64,000 nt of DNA from an uncultured Saprospiraceae bacterium (GTDB lineage: Bacteria; Bacteroidota; Bacteroidia; Chitinophagales; Saprospiraceae). Shown here one piece after another: positions 36,411-46,200 of this stretch. The DNA is taken from positions 86,448-150,447 of the forward strand of contig CALGAW010000015.1 of NCBI GenBank assembly GCA_937959115.1, in the 5' to 3' direction. The first letter of the stretch is position 1. Each line of letters begins with the position of its first letter. The notes beneath the pieces are model-generated. The model was not told the origin of the DNA. It made no database searches and saw nothing but the letters and a program-made list of their open reading frames with translations. Both the position numbers and the translations under genes were made by a program.

Positions 36411-39167
36411 ATGATTAATTGTAAGCATGATCGCGGTATGCAATCTTTTAAATTTTGCATGCATACTCTATTTGTTTTTATCTTTTTACTGTCTTCCACG
36501 CTTTCCTTTTCGAATGATATTGAAGGTGATGTGCTCAACTCTATATTGATGTGTACTGCTGATGCGGGTACTATTACTGCATCTGACTCTTCCGTTCCAT
36601 TGATTAATAACTTGGCTTCGTTAAGTGCATTACCTGATGGAAACCAAGTAGTACCAACTGGTTATCAAACCACGTATGTTTTAACCAAAGGGGCAGGTTT
36701 AGTCATACAACAATTAAATACACTTCCAATTTTTACAGTAACTTCTTCTGGCGATTATACTATTCATACGCTTGTATATCATCCAAATTCACTTGATCTC
36801 AATACGATTGTGATTGGTATTTCAACTGGCTTTGATCTCAATAACTTGTTGATTCAAGGAGGCGGTACAATTTGCGGAGGATTGGATGTGGTTGGTGCTC
36901 CAATCACTGTCACTACAAATCCTAATTGTACGGCTGCTGCAGGAACAGTTTCCGCCCCTACAAATAGGGTGTTACTTTCGAATGGTGTGGCTAACATTAA
37001 TGCATTATCAGATGGAAACCAAGTTGTTCCTATTGGCTATCAGACTGCTTATATTTTAACAAAAGGAAACAGCCTCGTGGTTGAGCAAACAAGGAGCATT
37101 TCCATTTTTACTGTGACGACAGAAGGAAAGTATAGAATCCACCCAATAGTATACGACCCAAATACGATTGACCTAAGTACCTTTACACCTGGGGTTACTA
37201 CTGCTATCGGCATAGATACTCTTTTAATTCAAGGAGGCGGTACGATTTGTGGTTCACTAGATCTGAACGGTGCTTTGATTACCGTAGTAGATCCTTTAAA
37301 CTGTCTTGCAGATGCAGGAACCGTTACTCCAGTCAACTCTTCTGTTTTATTAAGTGGTGGCTCTGTTTCCCTGGGTGTCACACCAGATGGCAATCAAGTT
37401 GTTCCAGGAGGGTCTACCTACAGATATTTGTTGACGAAGGGACTGAGTCAAGTGATTCAGGATGTTTCGATATCGCCTTCATTTACGGTAGCCAATACTG
37501 GAGAATATAAGGTTCATATCCTTGTGTACAATCCTAATTTACTAGATTTGAGCATGATTGTTCCCGGTTTAACGGTAACCGCTGATATCAATGTGCTTTT
37601 AATTCAAGGCGGTGGGACGTTTTGTGGCGCACTGGACCTTACTGGGGAAATTATTACTGTTGTTGATCCTCAATCTTGCCTAGCGAATGCAGGAACAATT
37701 GCAACGAATGTTCCACTAGATACCTTAGATGATGGCAGTGCAACGATCAGTGCGCTTCCAGATGGCAATCAGTCTGCACCACTAGGTTATGTCACTTCGT
37801 TTATTTTAACAAAGGGGAACGATCTTACAATTTTGCAACTAAATGGAACGCCCTTCTTTACGGTTTCAGAGGAAGGAGAATACACGATTCATACCATGGT
37901 GTTCGATCCTAATTTGATTGATCTATCTTTTATTATTATTGGAACAACATCGGTCTATGATCTTGAACCACTTATGATACAGGGTGGAGGTACGATTTGT
38001 GCCTCAATCGATGTGACTGGCGCTCCTATTGAAGTCCTTCGTGTTGATTGTTTAGCAAAGGCTGGCGCGATCACTGCTATTACGTCTTCTACAATACTAG
38101 AGAATGGTTCTTCGTTGATTAGCGCACTTCCAGATGGGAATCAGATAATCACTTCTGGCTATCAAGCTGCTTATGTATTGACAAAGGACACGGGGCTTGT
38201 GATTGAACAACTGGCTTCAATTCCTTTCTTTACAGTAAATTCCGTTGGAGATTATGCAATTCATACGTTGGTTTATAATTCAAATACACTGGATGTTTCT
38301 GCCATTCAGCTTGGTATTACAACAGGTTTTGATGTGAATGCACTGTTGATTCAAGGCGGTGGTCTCATTTGTGCATCTCTGGATACTATTGGTGCTGTAA
38401 TACAAGTGAATGACCCACAAAGCTGCACTGCGGATGCAGGAACAATTACTCCAGATGCATCTCCTGTATTACTCAATAACGGAATGGCGATGATTAGTGC
38501 AACGTCTAGCGGAAATCAGGTAATTCCTGGCGGTTATCAAGTAGGATATGTTCTAACAAAAGGGGAGAATCTAGTGATTGAGCAATTAGCCACATCTCCA
38601 TTTTTTACAGTGAATAGCGAAGGTGATTACACGATTCACACATTAGTTTATGATCCGATGACCTTGGATTTAACAACTGTTGTTCCTAGTACTACAACGG
38701 GTTTTGATGTGAATGCGCTGTTGATTCAAGGAGGCGGGAGTGTTTGCGGTTCCCTTGATATGTTGGGGGCAAGCATCGAAGTACTCAATACCCAGAACTG
38801 TGCGGCTGCTGCGGGTACGATTACTGCAAACGCATCGCCAGTGACTGTAACGGGTAAGTTTACAGAAATCGGTGCAACGCCTGATGGCAGTCAAGTGATT
38901 CCTGTGGGCTATGTGCAGTTGTTTGTGTTGACGGAGGGGCCAAATTCCGTGGTCAAGCAATTGCAGCCTTGGCCTATTTTCTATGTTGTTGCTGCTGGCA
39001 ATTATAAGGTGCATACGCTTATCTATCATCCGAATTCGCTTGATCTGAGTGTAGTTGAGCTTGGTACTACGACTGCTCTTGACCTAAATGGCACTTTGAT
39101 TCAAGGAGGGGGCGTTGTTTGCGGTGCACTGGATGTAACGGGGACTTCAATTCAAGTGAGTCAATGA
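36411..39167 (+). CDS. Secreted protein made only of seven 125-residue repeats
   Basis: A hydrophobic signal sequence (MHTLFVFIFLLSSTLSFS, ~17-34) suggests export. Translation could begin at Met1 or Met10. From Cys48 to the last residue (918) the chain is seven repeats with Cys openers at 48, 173, 298, 423, 547, 672 and 797, a period of 125 (one of 124). Each repeat carries AGTIT, PDGNQVVPxGY, VLTKGxxLVIxQ, FTVxxxGDYTIHTLVYxP, and LLIQGGGTICGxLD, so there are two Cys per unit. I do not know a characterised protein with this architecture; I recall similar units in large Bacteroidota surface proteins. There is no T9SS tag or anchor after the last repeat, so it may stay in the periplasm or leave by another route. 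Confidence 0.85.
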   Translation: MINCKHDRGMQSFKFCMHTLFVFIFLLSSTLSFSNDIEGDVLNSILMCTADAGTITASDSSVPLINNLASLSALPDGNQVVPTGYQTTYVLTKGAGLVIQQLNTLPIFTVTSSGDYTIHTLVYHPNSLDLNTIVIGISTGFDLNNLLIQGGGTICGGLDVVGAPITVTTNPNCTAAAGTVSAPTNRVLLSNGVANINALSDGNQVVPIGYQTAYILTKGNSLVVEQTRSISIFTVTTEGKYRIHPIVYDPNTIDLSTFTPGVTTAIGIDTLLIQGGGTICGSLDLNGALITVVDPLNCLADAGTVTPVNSSVLLSGGSVSLGVTPDGNQVVPGGSTYRYLLTKGLSQVIQDVSISPSFTVANTGEYKVHILVYNPNLLDLSMIVPGLTVTADINVLLIQGGGTFCGALDLTGEIITVVDPQSCLANAGTIATNVPLDTLDDGSATISALPDGNQSAPLGYVTSFILTKGNDLTILQLNGTPFFTVSEEGEYTIHTMVFDPNLIDLSFIIIGTTSVYDLEPLMIQGGGTICASIDVTGAPIEVLRVDCLAKAGAITAITSSTILENGSSLISALPDGNQIITSGYQAAYVLTKDTGLVIEQLASIPFFTVNSVGDYAIHTLVYNSNTLDVSAIQLGITTGFDVNALLIQGGGLICASLDTIGAVIQVNDPQSCTADAGTITPDASPVLLNNGMAMISATSSGNQVIPGGYQVGYVLTKGENLVIEQLATSPFFTVNSEGDYTIHTLVYDPMTLDLTTVVPSTTTGFDVNALLIQGGGSVCGSLDMLGASIEVLNTQNCAAAAGTITANASPVTVTGKFTEIGATPDGSQVIPVGYVQLFVLTEGPNSVVKQLQPWPIFYVVAAGNYKVHTLIYHPNSLDLSVVELGTTTALDLNGTLIQGGGVVCGALDVTGTSIQVSQ
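36552..39164 (+). repeat. Seven tandem ~375-bp repeats
   Basis: Repeat units encode 125 residues (one 124) and fill the whole mature protein. Their DNA has diverged, so the array is old compared with the 909-bp super-repeat in the SprB-type gene. Confidence 0.92.
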
Positions 39168-39223
39168 TCTATTCCCAGTGAAAAGGTGTAGAGTCGGATT
39201 TACATTATATTTTGCCGACACAA

Positions 39224-39700
39224 TTATTCAGAAATAGGTTCATTCAACATGGCAATATTTACGGTGTTTACAGAAGGACTAAAAAGTTGATTATTGGTTG
39301 CCAATACCATGTTTATGTCTAAAGTAGAATCTATATCTGGTTTGGGAATAAGAAGAGACACAGCGATTAACAGACTAGCAGCAACCGCTGTGATTTTAAG
39401 GAGCATTGGGTTGATTCTGTGGGAATTGTTACTGTTTTTTTCTTTGTTTACTGTTCTCTTAGTTGATTGGCTTTTGGCGTTTTTTTCTATATTAATTGAA
39501 TCATAATTTTTAGCAGCATTGATTTTTTCTTCTACTATGAGTTGTTCTGATACAGTCCTCATATTCGTTTGAAAATCTACCTCTTCCATTAATGTAGGAT
39601 TTTTTTCAAGTTCGATTTCAAATAGCACTTTTTCACTAGGAGAAAGGGCTTGATTTAAATAAGCAGTGATCAAATCCAATTGTTTCGCTGTTAATTTCAT
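39224..39700 (-). CDS. Anti-sigma-factor-like single-pass membrane protein
   Basis: The 158-residue protein has an N-terminal helical region of the anti-sigma kind (LITAYLNQALSPSEKVLFEIELEKNPTLMEEV, ~9-40), a charged Lys/Asn linker, one transmembrane helix (ITAVAASLLIAVSLLIP, ~103-119) and a short outside tail. It starts 1 bp after the stop of the sigma-factor gene, the standard arrangement for a sigma/anti-sigma pair. By analogy it would hold the sigma factor at the membrane until a signal arrives; this role is inferred from layout, as no zinc-binding anti-sigma motif is present. Confidence 0.7.
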   Translation of the reverse strand: MKLTAKQLDLITAYLNQALSPSEKVLFEIELEKNPTLMEEVDFQTNMRTVSEQLIVEEKINAAKNYDSINIEKNAKSQSTKRTVNKEKNSNNSHRINPMLLKITAVAASLLIAVSLLIPKPDIDSTLDINMVLATNNQLFSPSVNTVNIAMLNEPISE

Positions 39701-39701
39701 C

Positions 39702-40325
39702 TTATGAATTTGTTTTAATCTTTGTAGATCCCCAGTAATTTTTTATATCAGGATCTGAAGATTCTTTGATCATTTTCTTTAATTGTTTCTTAATTCGATC
39801 CATTTTTACTCTCGCAGAACCGCTACCTCCATAGCCTAGATTTGAGGCTATTTCATTATAAGATAGATTATCATAAAACTTCTGTTTGATCATTTTCTGT
39901 TCCTTCGCACTCATCTTTTTAATACAGTCTAACAATATCCGTTCAAGTTTTAATTGAACTTCGTCTTCAGATATGATCAAGCTGAATTTTAATGTATTAG
40001 AATGCCATTCTTCTAATAAAGTTGTTCGTACATTTTTATTTCTCTTTCGAAGTTTATCAATCCAAAGTCCCCAAGCGATTGTTCTGAAATAAGCTTTAAA
40101 TGATCCTCGATTTAGATCAAACTTACCTGCTTTTACATTCTTCAGCACTAACATTATCGTGTCTGTGTAGTGTTCTTCAGCATCTTGACGGAATCCAGAA
40201 TTACTAAAAACCAGTTGATTAATAATCGGTCGTAATTCAATTTGCAGATATCTGAAAACACTATCTTCATGGTTTATTAAGCCACGAATGATCTCACTAT
40301 CGGTATGTTTCTTTCTGAAAAACAT
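39702..40325 (-). CDS. RNA polymerase sigma factor, sigma-70 (ECF-like) family
   Basis: The 207-residue protein has region 2 (EIIRGLINHEDSVFRYLQ through the KAYFRTIAWGLWIDKLRKR segment, ~11-97) and region 4 with a helix-turn-helix (LDCIKKMSAKEQKMIKQKF, then YNEIASNLGY and ARVKMDRIKKQLKKMI, ~132-190). Regions 1 and 3 are absent, as in ECF sigma factors. It is followed 1 bp later by an anti-sigma-like gene. It points away from the M14 peptidase gene across a 213-bp gap. PorX in Porphyromonas acts through an ECF sigma factor (established knowledge), but nothing here shows that this is that factor. Confidence 0.88.
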   Translation of the reverse strand: MFFRKKHTDSEIIRGLINHEDSVFRYLQIELRPIINQLVFSNSGFRQDAEEHYTDTIMLVLKNVKAGKFDLNRGSFKAYFRTIAWGLWIDKLRKRNKNVRTTLLEEWHSNTLKFSLIISEDEVQLKLERILLDCIKKMSAKEQKMIKQKFYDNLSYNEIASNLGYGGSGSARVKMDRIKKQLKKMIKESSDPDIKNYWGSTKIKTNS

Positions 40326-40538
40326 AGGTTTTATGAAAAGTTTATTATTCTTAATATAAACAAATATGCATTAGAATGCAATGAACATCACTAGTTCGTT
40401 GAGTAATTCGATTTGTTATCATCAAAGAGTCAAAATTTTCTTCTAATCTTATGATATGAATCAAATGTGCTAAAAATATCATATTTTGTGAAACGTTTTA
40501 AATGAAAAAACGACCTTGATTTTAAAATCCGACCTAAT

Positions 40539-42920
40539 ATGAAATTTGTCCTTCCCATTCTTATGCTTTCTCTATGCTTTTATGCGAATGCTCAAGCCTC
40601 CTTACAATATTCAAGAGTCAAAATTAATCTTCAAACTTGTTCTGCAGAACAAATTGCAAAACTAGGTCTGGAAGTAGACCATGGTGTCTTTGCTCCTGGA
40701 AAATCCCTTATAAATGACTACTCAAGTGATGAGATCTCGCTTCTAACAGCCAACAGCATCACCCACGAAATTTTAATAGATGACGTTAAACAGTGGTACA
40801 AGGACCAGAATAAACCAGAACACCAGCACCAACATCACCAGAAAATAGGAACTAGCTGCGGAAATAACACCACATATGCCTACACTACACCAGTCAACTA
40901 TCAATATGGATCAATGGGTGGCTATTTGACCTATAGCCAACTGCTTGTCGAACTTGATAAAATGACGACCCTCTACCCAAATCTGATTTCACCTAGAACT
41001 GTTATTGATTCTAGTGTGCTCACGCATGAGGGAAGACCAATTTATTACCTTAGACTTTCTGACAATCCGAATACAGACGAAACTACAGAACCAGAAGTAC
41101 TGTATTCAGCATTGCACCATTCAAGAGAACCAAACAGCCTTTCGCAAATGGTTTTTTATATGTGGTATTTGCTTGAAAACTACGCAACAGATACCGAGAT
41201 TCAATATTTAGTCAATGAAACAGAAATGTACTTTGTGCCCTGTGTGAATCCAGATGGCTATGTGTACAACGAACAAACAGATCCAACGGGTGGTGGACTT
41301 TGGAGAAAGAACAGAAAAAGCACAGCAGGAAATGTGCACGGAGTTGACCTCAATCGAAACTATGGGTATGAATGGGGACACGACAATAGTGGTTCTAGCC
41401 CGAACATGTCTAGTGAAACCTATAGAGGCGATGCTGGGTTTTCAGAACCAGAAACGCAAAACATGAAAATACTATGTGATGCACACGACTTCAAAATTGC
41501 GATGAACTATCATTGTTATGGCAACTTACTGATCTACCCTTGGGGATATAATGATCAGCCCACAGCAGATCATCAAATTTTTGTGGCAATGGCTGATGCA
41601 ATGACAAGAGAAAATAACTTTTTTGCTGGGCTGGGTGGAACAACGGTTGGCTACGCTGTAAATGGAGATAGTGATGACTGGATGTATGGAGAAACAGTAA
41701 GCAAACCAGCTATTTTCTCCATGACACCTGAGGTAGGACCAAGCAGTTACGGATTCTGGCCGCCTCAAAGTGCCATTGATGAATTGAATAAAAGTTGTGT
41801 CTTCCAAAATCTGACCACAGCTCACTTATTGCTTAACTATGGAATTGTCCGAGAAGCTAACGCACAGACAACGGTGGATGCGTTGAGCGGTGACCTAGAG
41901 CTTGAAGTAGAAAAGTTAGGGTTAATGAATGGCGGATTAACACTTGAAGTCACACCCCTTTCTAGTAATTTTCTTGTGAATACTGGCTCCCAAACAATTA
42001 ATTTACCTGCTTGGACAAAAGATACTATTCTGTTTAATTATACACTTGATAATACAGTAGTCGTTGGAGATTCGATTGTTTTTTTAGTAGAACTAGACAA
42101 TGGTCAAGTCACTTTTTCCGACACAATTGCTAAGATCTATAGTCCAAATTTAAATCAAGTATACCTTGAAGATGGAAATGATGTAAGCGAATGGCAAGCA
42201 ACTGGGCCATGGGGGAATACCACAGAAGAATTCGTTTCTCCTTCACAAAGCGTAACGGATAGCCCATTTGCGAATTATAGCAATGGGAGATTGGACTATC
42301 TTACGCTTACAACAACAATTGACTTGACGAATGCGGTTTATGCCCAAGCCACATTTTTCGCTAAATGGGACATTGAAAGCAATTATGATTATGTACAGTT
42401 TCAAGCTGCACCTGTAGGTGGCAGTTACACTTCGCTTTGTGGTTTGTACACGGAGACCGGACAAAATACACAACCCTTGGAGCCGGTGTATGATGGACTT
42501 CAAACAGATTGGGTAAAAGAGGTGATTTCGCTTGAGGATTATCTTGGAAGCCAGGTAGAATTTAGATTCAAATTCAGATCAGATAACTTCGTAAACGGAG
42601 ACGGTTTTTACTTTGATGATCTTATGATCCATACAATTGATCAACCCATAAGCACAGGAACAGAGAAACTATTAGAATTGTCAACGCTTACCTTGCAGCC
42701 CAATCCTGTAACTAACTTACTAACCATTTCTGCTGATAAACTCGCAACCAAGGATGCTGATATCACAATTTATAATGGATTGGGGCAGGTAGTATTTAAC
42801 CAATCGTTTTCTTCCTTTTCTAAGCATCAACTAGATGTTTCTAACTGGCTAGGAGGATTGTATTTGGTAGCGTGCAAATCTGGCAATCAAATCCTAGTAG
42901 AAAAGTTGTTGGTTCATTAA
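40539..42920 (+). CDS. M14 zinc carboxypeptidase with T9SS type A tag
   Basis: Signal peptide MKFVLPILMLSLCFYANAQA, a propeptide-like region (~21-115, ending in a His/Gln-rich stretch), then an M14 domain (~122-435). The zinc ligands are visible as HSRE (His194 and Glu197) and His325 in NYHCYG; Asn/Arg substrate residues lie in DLNRNYG, and the catalytic Glu is Glu398 in TPEVG. A beta-sandwich region (~530-700, FYFDDLMIHT) and a type A tag (~712-793, LQPNPVTNLLTIS, ending EKLLVH) follow. The enzyme would trim C-terminal residues from peptides outside the cell and complements the M36 endopeptidases of the window. Confidence 0.94.
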   Translation: MKFVLPILMLSLCFYANAQASLQYSRVKINLQTCSAEQIAKLGLEVDHGVFAPGKSLINDYSSDEISLLTANSITHEILIDDVKQWYKDQNKPEHQHQHHQKIGTSCGNNTTYAYTTPVNYQYGSMGGYLTYSQLLVELDKMTTLYPNLISPRTVIDSSVLTHEGRPIYYLRLSDNPNTDETTEPEVLYSALHHSREPNSLSQMVFYMWYLLENYATDTEIQYLVNETEMYFVPCVNPDGYVYNEQTDPTGGGLWRKNRKSTAGNVHGVDLNRNYGYEWGHDNSGSSPNMSSETYRGDAGFSEPETQNMKILCDAHDFKIAMNYHCYGNLLIYPWGYNDQPTADHQIFVAMADAMTRENNFFAGLGGTTVGYAVNGDSDDWMYGETVSKPAIFSMTPEVGPSSYGFWPPQSAIDELNKSCVFQNLTTAHLLLNYGIVREANAQTTVDALSGDLELEVEKLGLMNGGLTLEVTPLSSNFLVNTGSQTINLPAWTKDTILFNYTLDNTVVVGDSIVFLVELDNGQVTFSDTIAKIYSPNLNQVYLEDGNDVSEWQATGPWGNTTEEFVSPSQSVTDSPFANYSNGRLDYLTLTTTIDLTNAVYAQATFFAKWDIESNYDYVQFQAAPVGGSYTSLCGLYTETGQNTQPLEPVYDGLQTDWVKEVISLEDYLGSQVEFRFKFRSDNFVNGDGFYFDDLMIHTIDQPISTGTEKLLELSTLTLQPNPVTNLLTISADKLATKDADITIYNGLGQVVFNQSFSSFSKHQLDVSNWLGGLYLVACKSGNQILVEKLLVH

Positions 42921-43247
42921 TGTATAATTGTAAAATGAGTATAAGGTAGACGAAGCACAATAACCGTAATGCAACCAATTTACCTCAATCTTCTATCTAT
43001 AAGATAAAAACTATTACTAGCATATGTGGATAACATTTGCTATTTTGATAGTAGGGATTTAACTATTTAAATTTCATGAATATTCCTCCTTAATTTCTAG
43101 TGTTTTTGAATTCTAGCACTAATCCTTCTAATTTATAAATAAATTGGAACATACGTTATTATCAATACATAATATTGGTTTAAGAATTCCGATGTGAGTA
43201 ATTGTTAGTCATAACATTACACACTTTCTACCCAAAATCTAGTTAAA
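42921..43247. other. 327-bp intergenic region between the M14 and M36 genes
   Basis: AT-rich, no gene, no terminator hairpin and no full TAnnTTTG box. It presumably holds the promoter of the M36 gene, which I cannot place. Confidence 0.5.
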
Positions 43248-46200
43248 ATGAGAAGAGTTTCAATTTGTTTACTTATGTTTTGTTTTCTTTCCGTTTTGTT
43301 AACAGCCCAACGAAAAAGTGAAAACGCGATTCTCAAAATTGTAAAATCTCAATCTGGAAATGAATTTACGAAAACTGAATCTGATGATGCACTAGAGATA
43401 AACATCAATGATTTCCACAAGAGTAAACAAAGTCAACTCGAACATTACTATTTTCAACAAAGTTATCATGGTATTGAAATAATCGGTACAGAATCCAGTA
43501 TTCACCTTAAGCCTGATGGAAGCGTTTTTAAATTTAACAATCGACTTAAGAACAGCCTTAAAAGCACCACCAAATCAACCCTACAGCCATCAGTCAATCC
43601 CATACAAGCCGTTCAGCACGCCGCAAAACACCTAGGATATGAAACAACTGGCGATTTGGAAGTACTAGAACATACCTCCTTTACAAATCGCTCACAGAAG
43701 ATTAGCAAAGGGAGCCTCTCTAGGAGAATAATCCCTGCTAAATTGGTCTACACGATTTCTGAAAACGGTCAACTCAGGCTGGCTTGGGATCTAGCGATCT
43801 ATGAAACAAAAGAAGAGGAATGGTGGAACATGAGAGTTGATGCCAATTCAGGTGAAATCATTGATAAAGTGAGCTGGATGGCCCAGTGTAATTTTGATCA
43901 CGGGGAAAGCACACATCAATGCACTAGTCATCGCCAAAAACCTCCTCACATAACAAGTATTTCACTTGACCAAACAGAAGAAAAAGAAGGATTCGTTGGC
44001 GGATATCGAGTTTACCCAATGCCTTTGGCACATCCAGGGGAAGGAGCAAGAACAATGGTGCTAAACCCAGATAATGCAACTGCATCTCCTTTCGGTTGGC
44101 ATGACACAAACGGTGCTATTGGTGCTGAGTTTCTAACCACACAAGGAAATAATGTGCACGCTTTTGATGATGGAAATAACCAAGGTTATAGTCCATTCGG
44201 TGGGAGTGGTTTAATATTCGATTTTCCACTGGATCTAAGCCTCGACCCTGAATTTCATGAGGACGCAGCCTTAACCAACTTGTTTTATTGGAGCAACATC
44301 GCTCATGATATACTTTACCAGTATGGATTTGATGAGAGTAGTGGGAATTTTCAAGAAAATAACTATGGAAGAGGCGGAGTGAGTAGTGATTACGTAAATG
44401 CAAGATCCCAAGCAGGCTTATTATGCAATGCCACTTTCGGTACACCGTCAGACGGCTCAATTCCGACAATGTCTATGTTTATCTGCAATGGACGGGATGT
44501 GGATTTCTCGAGTGCCGTAATTCTTCACGAGTATGCACATGGCCTGTCTAATCGATTGACAGGAGGACCTTCTTCTAGCGGCTGCTTAGGAAATGCGGAA
44601 CAAATGGGAGAAGGATGGAGTGATTATCTTGGATTATTATTGACCATGAAAACAGGAGACCAAAGCATAGAACCTCGACCATTTGGCGATTGGTTTTTTA
44701 ATGACCCTGATGGCATTCGTCCATTCCCTTACAGCACAGAAATGACGATCAATCCACATACCTATGCAAGCAGCTTTAGTGGAACGTCTCTTCCACATGG
44801 CATTGGATCAGTATGGTGTATGATGTTGTGGGAAATGACTTGGGATCTGATTGCTCAAAATGGCTTTGATATAGATTGGTATAATGGGACTGGTGGGAAT
44901 AATATAGCACTTCAACTAGTTGTCGAAGGAATGAAGCTCCAACCTTGTAGCCCTGGGTTTGTAGATGGAAGAGATGCGATTCTAGAGGCTGATCAGATAT
45001 TGTATGGAGGGGCGAACCAATGCCTTATTTGGGGTGCCTTTTCTAAACGAGGACTAGGCGCGAATGCAGATCAAGGGAGTTCTATCAATCGAGCAGATGG
45101 TGCAGAAGCCTTCAACCTTCCATCTGCTTGTGGCGGTACAGGCTGTTTGCTAAAGTTGCAAGGCAGCTCATCCATCAGTGTTCCGTACATTGCTTCAAAC
45201 AATAATTCACTTCAAATAGAAAGTGATGGTAATTGGAGCGTGACAACCTCTGCCCCATGGATCACAATTGACACTACATCTGGTTCAGGAGATGGAACAG
45301 CGGTTTATGATATAGCAGAAAACTCAACCTTCTCACCACGACGAGATACGATAAAAATCACTTGTACTGGCTTTACGCGTAACTTTGTTGTTCTACAGGA
45401 CGCAAAACCATGTATTCAGCTCTTCAGCCCAATCCCTTATTTTACGGATTTTGAAGGTGGAGCAATTGATAGTTTCTGGTGTCCTATTTCCTCCGAACCA
45501 CATGGAAGGATTCGAGTTTCCAATATCTTTGGGCCAAGAAAGACCAGACATTTGTTGATGGATTGCGTGACATCAGGCGATTTTGCAGTTAATGAAGCAA
45601 AACTTGGCTTGGATTTGCTTGGCGCTCCAAATGTTGAACTGAAATTTTGGTGGAAAGAGTTTAACGAAGAAACGGACATTGAAGATGGTGTATTTCTTTC
45701 AGATGATGGAGGTCTCAATTATAAAAAAGTATTCGATTTTAAAGCAGGAAATCCTAACTATACTGAAGTTAAATTAAACATCTCTCAACTCGCTGCTGAT
45801 AATGGATTGTCCCTTACTAGTACATTTGTTATCAAATTTCAACAATATGATAACCTTCCGATTGCAGCTGATGGCATTGCAATAGACGATATTTCTATTC
45901 AATCAATAACGTGTAATGTTGGTAGTCCATGTGATGACAATAATGCTTGTACAATCAATGATGTTCATACTAACTTTTGTGCTTGTCAAGGAACATTTGA
46001 AGATGCAGATGCTGATGAGGTTTGTGATGCTGATGACAAATGTCCAGGGTTTGATGATAACATTGATCTTGACGGAGATGGTAAACCTGATGCTTGTGAT
46101 CTGAATGTATTTTGTGGTTGTCCTTTTGTAATTTCCAACTTTCCCCATATTGAAGGCTTTGAGGTTGGAGATGGGAATATTTGCCAATTTTCAGGAGATG

